A stretch of DNA of 64,000 nucleotides from an uncultured Lachnospiraceae bacterium (GCA_947174705.1 CAMWKB010000002.1:1-64000), one strand, 5' to 3'; positions 48,678 through 59,571 are shown, counted from the first letter of the stretch. Notes: generated by a model not told the origin, from the sequence alone. Numbers and translations are program-made.

Positions 48678-51600
48678 TTATTTATAGTATCTGACCTTTC
48701 CATCTTTAAAGCGTGCAGCATAAACGGTCTTTTTCGCCGTTAGACCTGAACCATCCCGTAGTTTCACGCTAACTGTCATTGTCTGTAATTCATTCGTGTA
48801 TAAAAACATACTAGATGATGGTTTAGTTGTAGTCACTTTACCAGGAATCGGATAAAGATAATAACAACCATCCGCCTCGCTATACTCCTTGTTGAGTCCT
48901 GGATTCTTTCCACCAGACACTGTAACCGTGAAGTAAGGGGGCACATAATTGTACGGATCCGTTGGATCAGCCGGCGTCGCAACCACTACCAAATCGTTAA
49001 CATTGATTTTCTTGAATAACCGCGTAACTTTGAAAGTATACTCATTAGAGATCACACCGCTGCCATCCGCCGCAGACGCTGTGATAATGGCTTCGGAACC
49101 CACACTGGCCTTTTTGTTGGCAGTTACTTTTCCGTTTTTATCCACAGTTAATATAGCTTTATTACTGCTGGACCAAGTAACCTTTTTATCTGTAGGTGTG
49201 CCATAGTTACTGCCACATTTAGCAGACAGTTTTATGCTTTTGCCCTGCGCGATACATCCAATATAACCGTTACTCGAATCACTATAATCTCCATAACTAT
49301 CCGTAGTTCCTATGGTTATTTTTGACATAGGTATATTAACTTTCACTGTGCATGTTGCTTTCTTATTACTGCCATCGGTAGCGGTACAAGTAATAGTAGC
49401 CTTGCCGGGCGCCTTTGCGGTGATATTACCATTTGCATCTACGCTGGCTATAGAAGGTGCGCTACTTGTCCACGCAATCAAGGTATTGTCTACACCAGAC
49501 TTACCCTCTACTTTAGCAGTCAGCTTTCCTGTAAGAGGTGTGTTAGCACTCGCTTTTTTACTAAAGAGCACCATACTCTTAGCGGATAGCGTAATCTTTG
49601 TAATCTCTCCTGATACTATGGTAACCGTATAAGAATTAGAAATGGCTTTGCCACTGTCAACGGCCACAGCCGTCACGGTACAAGTTCCTGATGCACCCGC
49701 TTTTGCGGTCACCTTGCCATTTGCTACAGTTACCTTATCATTGCCTTCCACCTTCCATGTGAGCTTCTTGTTGGAGGCGTTTGCCGGTTTAACTGTCGCT
49801 TGAAGCGTAATCGCTTTCCCAACAGCCACTTTATTCGGACCACTTAAAGTAATACTTGTGACAAGCTGATTTACAGTCACATTACAGGATGCGCTCTTAT
49901 TGTAACCATCGTTGGAGATTGCTTTAATTACGGCTTTACCCGGAGCAAGGGCGGTAATGACACCATTATTGACGGTGGCCACCTTAGTGTTACTGCTGGA
50001 CCAAATCACATCGTCAGCGCCAGGCTCGGAACCATTCTGCGTGGTCACTTTGAGGAAAGATTTCATATCCAGAGTTTTACCCGTATCCAAATTCTGCGCT
50101 TTTACAGTTTTTCCCTGTTTATCCTGAAATGCAATTTTCTTGATGGTTGCACCACCAATCACTTGAAGCTCATAAGTTTCCGCAACACCATTAAAAGTCT
50201 TACCGTCTGCTCCCACAGCTGTGGCAGTAACAGTGTACGTCCCGGTAGAAGTACTAGCCTTCGTTTTTACAGTGCCATTTGAAACGGAAATCCCTGCTGC
50301 CTTCGCCTTATTATCCACAGACCAATTCACTTTTGTAGAAACCGAATAAGCAGGCGTGACATCAGCCGTTAATGCCAGGCTCTTGCCGGGGGCAACACGA
50401 GAGATTCCTGTTTTGGAATTCAATTTCACTCCAGAAGGAATCGGTGTTAAAGTGCATGCCTTAGAAGCAACCTTACTCACCTTACCCGTGACCGGATTCA
50501 GGGCGACAGCCTTTATGGTCACCTTCTTCGCACCCGTTAGTGTAATCGATGCTCCTTCTGTATACTTTTTACCATTTATAAACTCACCGTTCTTATAGGT
50601 AGGATTCTTGCCATCTGTTGTGTACCAGATTTCTACACCTACAGCAGTTTTTGTAGAAAGTGTGGCAGTTACGCTCTCTAGCGTATAAGTCGTACCGGTT
50701 TTAGGTTTTTCCTTGATTGCAATAACCGGAGCATCCGGTGCGGTCATATCCGATGCAATTTTCAATGCACCCGGCAGCCATGTGGTACCTGCTCCCATAC
50801 CGGAACTGGAGCTCTTAGTAGTGGAAGACTTCATTGCAGAGAGAAGCGCATCCACTCTGGCCTTACCTGTTTTTTTACGAATCGATTCATTGGCTGAAAG
50901 AATTACTGCCGCCGTACCTGCAGCTGCAGGGGATGCCTGACTGGTGCCACTCATATAACCATAACCGCTGGGAACCGTAGAGTAAATATGCACTCCCGGG
51001 AAAGACAGCTTCACATTACTTCCATAGTTGGAAAAAGAAGCTCTTGCACTGTTCTGATCCACCGCACCCACGGAAATCGCACCACTGTAGGATGCCGGAA
51101 AGCTATAGGCGTTTGTATCTTCATTGCCTGCAGACGCAAAGACCGCTACACCTCTATTATATGCATTTTTGACTACTTTCTCATAGTCGCCGCTATACAT
51201 AGGGCCACCTAAGCTCATATTAATGATATGGTTACCGTCCGCCACAGCAGCATTAATGGCCCTCATGACATCTGCATTGTCTGCGCCTGCGTTCGCTGAA
51301 GGAAATACACAATAGCCCCTAACCTGAGCATCCGGTGCGATTCCTACACCGCCTTTGCTGTTATCATCTGCTGCAATGATACCTGCCACATGAGTGCCGT
51401 GGGTAGCGTTGTCGTTGTTATACTCTGTGCCGGCTGCCCCGTTAACAAAATTTTTTCCCGCAACAGCATTTGCTGATAAATCCTCATGGTTTCTCTGTAA
51501 CCCTGTATCAATCACGGCTACTTTCACATCCTGACCTTTATAACCCGCCGCCCAAGCATAGCTGGTACCTATGTAGTCATGCTGCCACTGTATGCCAAGG

Positions 51601-52517
51601 CTGGGATCACTAGGTCCTGCCACTGCATTAATTTCGTTCATATCACTGGTGAGATAGTTATAATAGTTAGGCCATACAACGGGCAGCTTGGTATCGGGAT
51701 CTGCTGCGGCAGCCACTGCCAAGGCTACTGTAGCTTTTTTAGGCAGGTTGATTACGGCTACTCCATAAGAGTAGCTGTCTAAATCGCCACCAAAAGCCGC
51801 AGCCACCTGCTCAGCTTCTTCTGTCGTCTCAGCCAGATACACCACCTCGCCAAGTTCGTAAATTCCCTCTGCATCTGGATATTCGTCAACATTTTGGGCA
51901 TATATACTTACTATGTCGCCCACATGCGCAGCCAATACCTTTTTATCTGCCATCTGCGTCGAGGACAATGTATAGCTATCACCTAATCCGGGGAAAATCG
52001 CAAAAGCATCTTCCTCAGAATCTTCTGCCTCAAAGTCCTCTTCTGGAAGTGTATTCTCTGATATTGTATCTTCTGATATGGTATCTTCGGAATCTTCTGC
52101 CTCTTCTAAAGCAGGATCATTCACATCAGAATCTTCTGTTTCTTCCGAAGAATCCTTCGTTTCCTCTGAAGGAGCTTCTATTTCCTCCGAGGAATCTTTG
52201 ATTTCCTCCGAAGTATCTTTGATTTCCTCTTCCGCAGTTCCAGTTTCTCCAGAAGATTCCCCATCTTTGTCTTTCTCCGTCTCGGAAGACTGTTCGGGAT
52301 TTTGTACTTCTTCTGACTCTTTGTCTATTTTTTCTTCTGAAGGCAGCTCGGATGTCCCTGCATCCTCACTTTCCTCAGAAGACTCGTCGTCAGGTGCTTC
52401 AACGAACTGTTCCTCAAGAACAGGTTCTGACGCCGAAGTTGCCAACGCTTCAATTCCCGTTGTATTGAACAACAGTGAGCCGGCCAGCAATAATGACAGT
52501 ATCTTTGTTTTTTTCAT
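48678..52517 (-). CDS. Secreted S8 subtilisin-like serine peptidase with Glu/Ser-rich region, propeptide and C-terminal BIG2-like repeats
   Basis: Signal peptide; Asp 'VAVIDTGLQRNHEDL', His 'HGTHVAGIIAA', Ser 'YMSGTSQASPAAAGTAA'; multiple 'WSSSN..A.V...G.ITA.A.GKATIT' Ig-like repeats. Confidence 0.95.
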   Translation of the reverse strand: MKKTKILSLLLAGSLLFNTTGIEALATSASEPVLEEQFVEAPDDESSEESEDAGTSELPSEEKIDKESEEVQNPEQSSETEKDKDGESSGETGTAEEEIKDTSEEIKDSSEEIEAPSEETKDSSEETEDSDVNDPALEEAEDSEDTISEDTISENTLPEEDFEAEDSEEDAFAIFPGLGDSYTLSSTQMADKKVLAAHVGDIVSIYAQNVDEYPDAEGIYELGEVVYLAETTEEAEQVAAAFGGDLDSYSYGVAVINLPKKATVALAVAAAADPDTKLPVVWPNYYNYLTSDMNEINAVAGPSDPSLGIQWQHDYIGTSYAWAAGYKGQDVKVAVIDTGLQRNHEDLSANAVAGKNFVNGAAGTEYNNDNATHGTHVAGIIAADDNSKGGVGIAPDAQVRGYCVFPSANAGADNADVMRAINAAVADGNHIINMSLGGPMYSGDYEKVVKNAYNRGVAVFASAGNEDTNAYSFPASYSGAISVGAVDQNSARASFSNYGSNVKLSFPGVHIYSTVPSGYGYMSGTSQASPAAAGTAAVILSANESIRKKTGKARVDALLSAMKSSTTKSSSSGMGAGTTWLPGALKIASDMTAPDAPVIAIKEKPKTGTTYTLESVTATLSTKTAVGVEIWYTTDGKNPTYKNGEFINGKKYTEGASITLTGAKKVTIKAVALNPVTGKVSKVASKACTLTPIPSGVKLNSKTGISRVAPGKSLALTADVTPAYSVSTKVNWSVDNKAKAAGISVSNGTVKTKASTSTGTYTVTATAVGADGKTFNGVAETYELQVIGGATIKKIAFQDKQGKTVKAQNLDTGKTLDMKSFLKVTTQNGSEPGADDVIWSSSNTKVATVNNGVITALAPGKAVIKAISNDGYNKSASCNVTVNQLVTSITLSGPNKVAVGKAITLQATVKPANASNKKLTWKVEGNDKVTVANGKVTAKAGASGTCTVTAVAVDSGKAISNSYTVTIVSGEITKITLSAKSMVLFSKKASANTPLTGKLTAKVEGKSGVDNTLIAWTSSAPSIASVDANGNITAKAPGKATITCTATDGSNKKATCTVKVNIPMSKITIGTTDSYGDYSDSSNGYIGCIAQGKSIKLSAKCGSNYGTPTDKKVTWSSSNKAILTVDKNGKVTANKKASVGSEAIITASAADGSGVISNEYTFKVTRLFKKINVNDLVVVATPADPTDPYNYVPPYFTVTVSGGKNPGLNKEYSEADGCYYLYPIPGKVTTTKPSSSMFLYTNELQTMTVSVKLRDGSGLTAKKTVYAARFKDGKVRYYK

Positions 52518-52562
52518 TTTTTCTCCCTTCTCTTTCTTTTTCTATCCTTTGCGGTCATGTGT

Positions 52563-52976
52563 TTACTGTTCCGTATGAAGTTTGTCTTTATAGTTAGGTG
52601 CCAATGTGGGATAATCATTTTCCTCTCCCATGCTGATGAGCTCCTGTACATCCTTGTCAGTTACATAGGTAGCTACTCCATAGGAATAACTATCAAGTTC
52701 AATGCCGTACAAATCAGCAATCTTCTCTGCCTCTTCCAGATCATCCGCCAAGGCGGTCAATCGTGTCGTTTCCTCAGATTCGTCTTCCGCAGAGTTTCCG
52801 TCAGAAGACGAGACCGTCTCGCTCTCAGAAATCGGGAGAACAATTAGCTCTCGTTCTGTATTATCACGTTCCAGCTCAGTTATTTCGACAAGTTCATGTT
52901 TTCTGCCGCAGCCACTGAGTCCTATTATTGAGATTAGAATGAGGCCAATTGTGACAGCAACTCTTTTTATTTTCAA
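52563..52976 (-). CDS. Lipoprotein homologous to the propeptide of the adjacent subtilase
   Basis: TTG start with 'GGGAGGTGA' RBS; lipobox 'IGLSGC'; 'EEAEKIADLYGIELDSYSYGVAT' matches subtilase 'EEAEQVAAAFGGDLDSYSYGVAV'. Confidence 0.8.
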   Translation of the reverse strand: MKIKRVAVTIGLILISIIGLSGCGRKHELVEITELERDNTERELIVLPISESETVSSSDGNSAEDESEETTRLTALADDLEEAEKIADLYGIELDSYSYGVATYVTDKDVQELISMGEENDYPTLAPNYKDKLHTEQ

Positions 52977-53236
52977 GTTTTCACCTCCCAGTGCAAATAA
53001 AAGTCTCAATATATAGTCTTGCAAGTGCTGACAACACACTTATTGACTAACACCAATAAATTTTATACAAATTCAAACTGCCTCCCTGCTGCTCAAGCCG
53101 CTCCGGCAAATCTTACTATTCCCGAGTTTGCGGATCAAATCTAATAAGCAACAGCTATATGTGTAATACAAATTTTACAGCCATACAGTTCCTTTTGTCA
53201 ATATGCACAATCATCAATAAAAACAATATTTTTCTG

Positions 53237-54568
53237 TTACTTCGCCATAATCCGCTTCACTTCCTCCACAGCACGTTCCAACTGGTTATCCACACCCTTA
53301 TCATAATACGCATCTGCATCGAACTCACATTCGATATCCGGCTCAATTCCAATATTATGAATATTATTTCCCTTAGGTGTATAATATGCGCTGACTGTAA
53401 GTTTAAGGGCGGTTCCGTCTGTAAGCGGCAGGATACGCTGTACTATGCCTTTTCCAAAAGTCTTGGTCCCAACCAGGGTTCCTTTGCCATAATCCTTAAC
53501 GGCGCCGGCAAGAATTTCAGATGCGCTGGCGGAATTGCCGTTTACCAATACAACTAACGGTATCTTTAATTCATTATCGCCATCGCAGCTGTATTCCGTC
53601 CGCTTGCCGGAGCGGTCCTCGGTATATACTATAAGTCCCTCGGGAAGAATCTGCCTAGCAATATCCACTACTACGGAAAGGCTTCCTCCCGGATTGCTGC
53701 GCAGGTCAAGTATCAGACCCTTTGCCTCATTTCCTTTTATAACTGACAGCGCTTCCACAAACTGGTCATAGGTCACCTCATCAAACTCCGTTATCTGAAT
53801 ATAGCCTATCCCATTGTCCTTCATTTCATATTTAACAGTCGGGGATTCTATCTGCTTTCTGACAACATCCATTTCCAGATAATCCTCTTCACCCTCTCTG
53901 TAAATCGTAAGATGTACGATTGTCCCTTCTTCTCCCTTAATCATTGCGACAATCTCTGATAATTCTAAACCTTGGGCAGGTTCTCCGTCTACCATATAAA
54001 TAATGTCGTTTTCACGAAGTCCTGCTTCCTGCGCAGGCGTATTCTCTATGACTCCGCTGATTTTGCCGTAGCCGGTTCTGCTGTCAATGCTCACATACGC
54101 ACCGATGCCGTAATATACGCCTTCCGTATCCCGCATCAGTTCTTCCCATTCTTCCTGTGTATAATAAACGGAATATGGGTCGCCTAAGGAATCCACCATT
54201 CCGGCGTACATTCCTTCTATCATGTTATCGGTATTAATATCTTCTTCGTTATAATAATACTCATCAATAACTTTCTCTATTGATTCTAACTTGGTAATCG
54301 AATCATCATTGACTACGTTCTGCGCGGATGCTCCCTCTGCGCTGGTCTGTTTACTTCCTCTCAAATGCAAAATATCAGCGACTTTGACACCTGCATAAAC
54401 ACTGCCTGCCACAAGTACACTGATTACAATTCCGGTAAGCATACCGACAAGAAACATTCCCTTAGTCTGATGCTGTTCCTGTTTCGAGCTATCTGGATAC
54501 AAATTATTTTCAGCTCCCTGATTCATTCCACTATTATTACTACTATATCCATAATTATCCAAAATCAT
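53237..54568 (-). CDS. ctpA: S41-family C-terminal processing peptidase
   Basis: TM, PDZ 'YYGIGAYVSID...VIENTPAQEAGLRENDIIYMVDG', catalytic 'VLVNGNSASASEILAGAVKDYGKGTLVGTKTFGKGIVQ'. Confidence 0.95.
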   Translation of the reverse strand: MILDNYGYSSNNSGMNQGAENNLYPDSSKQEQHQTKGMFLVGMLTGIVISVLVAGSVYAGVKVADILHLRGSKQTSAEGASAQNVVNDDSITKLESIEKVIDEYYYNEEDINTDNMIEGMYAGMVDSLGDPYSVYYTQEEWEELMRDTEGVYYGIGAYVSIDSRTGYGKISGVIENTPAQEAGLRENDIIYMVDGEPAQGLELSEIVAMIKGEEGTIVHLTIYREGEEDYLEMDVVRKQIESPTVKYEMKDNGIGYIQITEFDEVTYDQFVEALSVIKGNEAKGLILDLRSNPGGSLSVVVDIARQILPEGLIVYTEDRSGKRTEYSCDGDNELKIPLVVLVNGNSASASEILAGAVKDYGKGTLVGTKTFGKGIVQRILPLTDGTALKLTVSAYYTPKGNNIHNIGIEPDIECEFDADAYYDKGVDNQLERAVEEVKRIMAK

Positions 54569-54604
54569 TCATCTCCATTGACATCTATTTCAACTTATAA
54601 AGCT

Positions 54605-55813
54605 TTAGCTTATATAATTCCAAGGACTCACATAGCTTCCGTTAAGACGCACGCCGAAATGCAAATGATTACCGGTTGAACGTCCGGTACTTCCTACAGC
54701 TGCAATTTTCTGACCTTTAGTAACTGTCTGGCCACTGGATACATACAGCGCGGAGGCATGCATGTATATTGTATACAATCCATCTCCATGGTCTATCATA
54801 ATGTAATTACCCATAGATGAACTGTACGCAGCGGCTACTACATCCCCATCATACGCCGCCAGAATCGAAGAACCATACGGCGCTGACAGATCAACACCGT
54901 TGTGGAATTTCTCGATTCCAAGTGTCGGGTGCATACGATTTCCATATTGGTCTGAAATCCTCGTATATGATGGACAGGGCCATGCAAACATGCCGCCGTC
55001 ATAAGTTCTTGCCGCAACATTTTCCGCAGCAAGTCTCGCCTTTTCTTCCGCAACTGCCTTTTCCAATGCGGCTATTTCGGCATTCTGGGAAGCAATCTCG
55101 TCTTCATACTCCTTAATTGCAGCTTCTTTGGTGGAAATATCCGAAGACAAGGAGAGAAGCTGCGCTTCCTTCTCTACAATTAAAGTATTTATATTTTTTT
55201 CTTCTTCCTTGACATTAACCCTTGCTTCCTCAAGCACTTCTTTCTGTGCCTCAAGTTCTTCTTTACATACTGCAATAAGCTCAGCAGTCTTTACATATTC
55301 ATCTAACTGGTTGGCGTCGTAAGCAACTAACGCTTCGATGTAGTCTGCCTTATTCATCATGTCGGTAATGTTTTCAGCCGAGAAGAACAGATTCATATAA
55401 AGCATGTTACCCTGTTCGTACATGAACTGGATACGTTTCTTCATAGCAGCATACTGTTCTTCCTGCTGCAAAATGGCATCATTTAATTCTTCGGTCGTCA
55501 CTTCGATTTCCACGGTCTTTTTATCAATTAATTCATTATATTCAGCAATTCTCTCCTGAATGTTATCCAGTTCCGTATCCAACTGTGTAACATATGTAGT
55601 AAGGTCATTTTTGGACTTCTCAAGCCCTTTCTTTATTGCTTCTATGTCGCTTAATCCGTTCTTAAGCTTCTCAACCTCTTTCCTTGCCTCAGCTATTTCC
55701 GCCTCTTTTTCCTTAATGCTGTCGTAATCGTCCGCAGCAGCGATATTAGAAGGAAAAACAAACGCAACAGCGATACATATTAATATTAATAATGCCCTCT
55801 TTAAATATTTCAT
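54605..55813 (-). CDS. Murein hydrolase activator/M23 peptidase with N-terminal coiled coil
   Basis: Signal peptide, coiled coil, M23 'RMHPTLGIEKFHNGVDLSAPYGSSILAAYDGDVV...GNYIMIDHGDGLYTIYMH...STGRSTGNHLHFGV'. Confidence 0.93.
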   Translation of the reverse strand: MKYLKRALLILICIAVAFVFPSNIAAADDYDSIKEKEAEIAEARKEVEKLKNGLSDIEAIKKGLEKSKNDLTTYVTQLDTELDNIQERIAEYNELIDKKTVEIEVTTEELNDAILQQEEQYAAMKKRIQFMYEQGNMLYMNLFFSAENITDMMNKADYIEALVAYDANQLDEYVKTAELIAVCKEELEAQKEVLEEARVNVKEEEKNINTLIVEKEAQLLSLSSDISTKEAAIKEYEDEIASQNAEIAALEKAVAEEKARLAAENVAARTYDGGMFAWPCPSYTRISDQYGNRMHPTLGIEKFHNGVDLSAPYGSSILAAYDGDVVAAAYSSSMGNYIMIDHGDGLYTIYMHASALYVSSGQTVTKGQKIAAVGSTGRSTGNHLHFGVRLNGSYVSPWNYIS

Positions 55814-55850
55814 CTAAGCTCACTGCCTTTCGCCAGCCATTTACAAAATG

Positions 55851-56747
55851 CTACACTCTAAGATGTTTTCTTACTGTAACAATACTGCCAAGGAAACCTA
55901 TTCCCACTCCGATTCCAAGTGAAACCGGGGTAAGTACATTGAAAACCTCCTGTACAGTCAGAAAACTCAAAAAATTTATAAGCGCGGGAAATCTCTCTAC
56001 TATGTAGTCCATTACCGTATTATACAAAAAATAGATTATTCCAAGCGGAATACCTGCGCCAATCAGTCCTATGATCATACCCTCAATTACAAACGGCGAT
56101 CTGACAAAGAAATCTGTTGCACCTATATATTTCATAATATTAATTTCTTCTTTTCTTACAGAAATACCAATAGTAACAGTATTGCTTATAAGGAAAATCG
56201 AAACCGCAAGCAAAATAGCAATAATTCCAATCGAAACATAAGCTATTAAAGCATTTATACCGGTCAAGGTAGTGGCGGCTATTTCGGAATAATTTACCTC
56301 CCTGACTCCGGATATGGACTTAAGATATGTTACGAGAGCCGACTGCATGGAAACATCGTTTAAATTAATCTGGTAGTTTGCGGACTGAGGAATGGGATTT
56401 TCCGTAAAACCGTCTGCATATTCACGAAGATAATCCGTCTTAAAGCTCTCCCATGCTTCATCTGCCGAAACAAAGTGGATACTTGCCACCTCCGGTCTCT
56501 TAGCTATCAATTGACCGATTTCTTCTATTCTGGAATCCTCAAGCCCTTCATCAAAGAAAACGCTTACCCCAAGCACCTGCTCGGCATTTCTTACAATATG
56601 TTGAAAATTGGTAATAACCGCATAGAACAATCCAAACAAAAATAAACATGAACTTATAGTTGCAATGGAAGCAAGCGTAAACGATTTATTTCTAAAAAGA
56701 TTACGAAAGCCCTGACGGATTGTATAGAATAACGTGCTAATCCTCAT
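55851..56747 (-). CDS. ftsX: Cell division protein FtsX
   Basis: Four TMs, '[22 protein letters not shown]', adjacent to ftsE. Confidence 0.95.
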   Translation of the reverse strand: MRISTLFYTIRQGFRNLFRNKSFTLASIATISSCLFLFGLFYAVITNFQHIVRNAEQVLGVSVFFDEGLEDSRIEEIGQLIAKRPEVASIHFVSADEAWESFKTDYLREYADGFTENPIPQSANYQINLNDVSMQSALVTYLKSISGVREVNYSEIAATTLTGINALIAYVSIGIIAILLAVSIFLISNTVTIGISVRKEEINIMKYIGATDFFVRSPFVIEGMIIGLIGAGIPLGIIYFLYNTVMDYIVERFPALINFLSFLTVQEVFNVLTPVSLGIGVGIGFLGSIVTVRKHLRV

Positions 56748-57477
56748 CTATATATCCTCCTTTTTCCTCATCGCTTACTATAACTCCTTTTTTAAGCGTA
56801 ACTACCCTCTTCTGCATAGCGTTTACGATTTCCCTGTTATGCGTAACGACAAGTACCGTAGTTCCGTTTTCGTTAATCTGTTCAAGGAGTTTCATAATTT
56901 CCCATGAATTCTTAGGGTCAAGATTACCCGTAGGCTCATCCGCCAGAAGGATAGTCGGATTATTAACTAACGCCCTTGCCAACGCCACTCTCTGCTGCTC
57001 ACCACCGGAAAGCTGCCTGGGTCTGGCCTTGTACTTACCGGCAAGTCCCACAATCGCAAGTATGCTTGGCACGTTCTTTCTGATTTCCTTATTTGACTTT
57101 TGTACAATCCTCTGCGCAAAGGCCACATTCTCATACACATTTCTATCCTTGAGCAGTCTGAAGTCCTGAAATACAATTCCTATATTTCGCCTGAATTTAG
57201 GAATCTTCCGGTGTTTTATTCTGGCAAGGTCATAACCCATCACATTGATATCACCGCTGGTTATTGTCAACTCTCTGAGCAAAAGCTTGATAAGGGTGGA
57301 TTTGCCGGAACCACTGTCGCCTACTATAAAAACAAATTCCCCTCTGTTAATATGAAGATCGACGTCCTTAAGCGCCGGTGCGCCCGTTGAATATGCCTTA
57401 CTGACATTGTTTAAGGAAATAATTTCTTTATTGTCTGACGCGGTCCTTTTAGTTCTCCTATTTGCAGACACATCCAT
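56737..57477 (-). CDS. ftsE: Cell division ATP-binding protein FtsE
   Basis: '[18 protein letters not shown]', '[33 protein letters not shown]'. Confidence 0.95.
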   Translation of the reverse strand: MDVSANRRTKRTASDNKEIISLNNVSKAYSTGAPALKDVDLHINRGEFVFIVGDSGSGKSTLIKLLLRELTITSGDINVMGYDLARIKHRKIPKFRRNIGIVFQDFRLLKDRNVYENVAFAQRIVQKSNKEIRKNVPSILAIVGLAGKYKARPRQLSGGEQQRVALARALVNNPTILLADEPTGNLDPKNSWEIMKLLEQINENGTTVLVVTHNREIVNAMQKRVVTLKKGVIVSDEEKGGYIDED

Positions 57478-57530
57478 TTATAATTCCTACTCCTTTCGCA
57501 GTTATGTTGCTTAATTTTATATTTAAAAAA

Positions 57531-58619
57531 TTAATAATCAAAATGTTCCATATACTTCATATATTTAACTACCATAAGTGCAATTTTAAACGTAATTGCA
57601 TCTTCAAAAACCCTCAGATCCAAACCGGTGCTTTTTTCAAGTTTATCCAGACGATATACCAATGTATTCCTATGTATAAAAAGCTGTCTGGAAGTCTCTG
57701 ACACGTTCAGGCTGTTTTCAAAGAACTTATTAATGGTCACTAAAGTCTCTTCGTCAAATTCATCCGGATTCTTGCCATCAAAAATTTCTTTAATAAACAT
57801 CTTACAAAGTGGAATTGGCAGCTGGTATATCAGTCTTCCGATACCAAGTTCACTGTAAGCGACTACATTCCTCTCCGCAAAGAATATCTTGCCGACGTCA
57901 AGCGCCATCTTCGCTTCTTTATAAGAACGGCTCACTTCTTTAATTTCACTTACAACGGTGCCGTATGCGATCCTTACATTTTTCAAATGCTCTTTTTCCA
58001 AATAGGTTGTCATTCCTACTGCGGCTTTCTCAATTTCTTTTCTTCCGTCTGCATCTGACAAACTTTTAACAATGATTACATTTTTCTCATCTACTGCCGT
58101 AACAAAATCGTGGCTGTTGCTGCCGACATAAGACCTCATAAGCTCTAAAACATTGCTGTCCTTGGCGTTATCCGTCTCGATTATCATTGCTATACGCTTA
58201 TCGTCCGTCTGGATATGCAGCTTCTTGGCGCGGCTGTATATATCTACCAACAGAAGATTATCCAGCAAAAGATTTTTAATAAAATTGTCCTTGTCGAACC
58301 TTTCTTTATATGCGACCAAAAGATTCTGAATCTGGAAAACGGACATTTTTCCAACCATATAAATGTCCTCTCCGATTCCCTGCGCTATCAATATATACTC
58401 AAGCTGCTGCTCATCAAAAATTTTAAAATACTGATATCCCTGTATTTCCTGCGCATCCGCCGGCGACTTGGCGAAATCCGCCGCGGGCTTCTCGCATTTC
58501 TCCATTTCATCTGAAGTCATAGCAACCGGCTTTCCGTCGATATCCATAACACAAAGTTCCACACGCGCAATTGCTTTTAATCCATCAATCGTGTTCTGTA
58601 AAATCTGATTTGAAATCAT
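57531..58619 (-). CDS. CdaR/PucR-type transcriptional regulator (sugar-diacid regulator-like)
   Basis: C-terminal HTH 'SLNVSETSRQLFIHRNTLVYRLDKLEKSTGLDLRVFEDAITFKIALMV'. Confidence 0.85.
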   Translation of the reverse strand: MISNQILQNTIDGLKAIARVELCVMDIDGKPVAMTSDEMEKCEKPAADFAKSPADAQEIQGYQYFKIFDEQQLEYILIAQGIGEDIYMVGKMSVFQIQNLLVAYKERFDKDNFIKNLLLDNLLLVDIYSRAKKLHIQTDDKRIAMIIETDNAKDSNVLELMRSYVGSNSHDFVTAVDEKNVIIVKSLSDADGRKEIEKAAVGMTTYLEKEHLKNVRIAYGTVVSEIKEVSRSYKEAKMALDVGKIFFAERNVVAYSELGIGRLIYQLPIPLCKMFIKEIFDGKNPDEFDEETLVTINKFFENSLNVSETSRQLFIHRNTLVYRLDKLEKSTGLDLRVFEDAITFKIALMVVKYMKYMEHFDY

Positions 58620-58627
58620 CCTAATCC

Positions 58628-58668
58628 CCCATTCTTACTCAACCTGCGAGTTTGGGCGCAAGCACAAA
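58628..58668 (-). repeat. 41-bp dispersed repeat, copy 2 (partner at 14796-14836)
   Basis: cccattcttactcaAcctgcgagtttgggcgcaagcAcaaa; ends 8 nt before the regulator start codon. Confidence 0.9.
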
Positions 58669-58905
58669 GTTCAATACTTTCCCCATAAATGTATATTGCT
58701 TACTGTTATAACATTTGTACAAGATTTATAACGGCTCTATTCTGCAAAATATCACATTCGTCTTTTATTTTAATATATTTTAACAATAAAATCTACCTTA
58801 AATCATTATTTTTTTGTGTATTTTTAATTATTTTGACAATATTTAGCAAAAAATACCTTTATACAATTTACATAAACAACGGACAGCACGCACTGCGAAC
58901 TGTCC

Positions 58906-59571
58906 TTATTTTTTATACTTATTAACTTTTCTGCTGAATAATACATTCAAAATTCGTTTACCTACTTTTTCAACAGCCATTTCTTTCTTATTAACGCAGC
59001 TAAAATCCTCGGGCATGCCAAGCCAGATTCCGGCATTCAAGTACCGCCTGCCGTTCTCAAGCCAGCTTCGCTGCATAGAAAACGGCATTCTTACTATTAT
59101 TACTATAGGCGCTATCATATTTATTTCATTTATAATATTCTCCTGACTTCCTACAATATCATTAATAGCCATCGTTCCCACTACCGTAATACCGTTTTGC
59201 ATTTCAATAAGCTCTGATTTTAAGGCCTGTGCATGTGCTTCCGTATCCGAAATCACAAGAATAGCCGTATGATTCTTTGCCATTTTCCTAAGGAAATTAT
59301 TCAGAAATTCTTTCTCCTCAACCTCGTTATATCTTGCTTTTGCACTGATTTCCGCCGCTTCAAGTATCTTGGTATCACCCCATAAGGTTGCATCGGCGGC
59401 CTCTATCCACTCTTTTTCACCATCATTCTTAGCGGCTTCTAAAAGTGCGGCTGTTGTAAGATATAATATTACACGGGCTGCGCCTTTTTTAATGAAACGC
59501 TCCGCCAGCATAAGGGATTCCCTTGCGTAACGGTCCTGCAGTTTCATTCCTAACAAATTAATATTTTTCAT
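58906..59571 (-). CDS. Divergent WecG/TagA/CpsF (GT26)-like protein
   Basis: 'INEINMIAPIVIIVRMPFSMQRSWLENGRRYLNAGIWLGM' resembles the GT26 C-terminal 'IN...PDILFVGLG.PKQE.WI...' region. Confidence 0.55.
   Translation of the reverse strand: MKNINLLGMKLQDRYARESLMLAERFIKKGAARVILYLTTAALLEAAKNDGEKEWIEAADATLWGDTKILEAAEISAKARYNEVEEKEFLNNFLRKMAKNHTAILVISDTEAHAQALKSELIEMQNGITVVGTMAINDIVGSQENIINEINMIAPIVIIVRMPFSMQRSWLENGRRYLNAGIWLGMPEDFSCVNKKEMAVEKVGKRILNVLFSRKVNKYKK

Noticed and set aside
52078-52578. 166-aa + strand ORF rich in Ser/Glu
   Set aside because: Antisense of the low-complexity Glu/Ser region of the S8 peptidase; low-complexity artefact with no RBS support.
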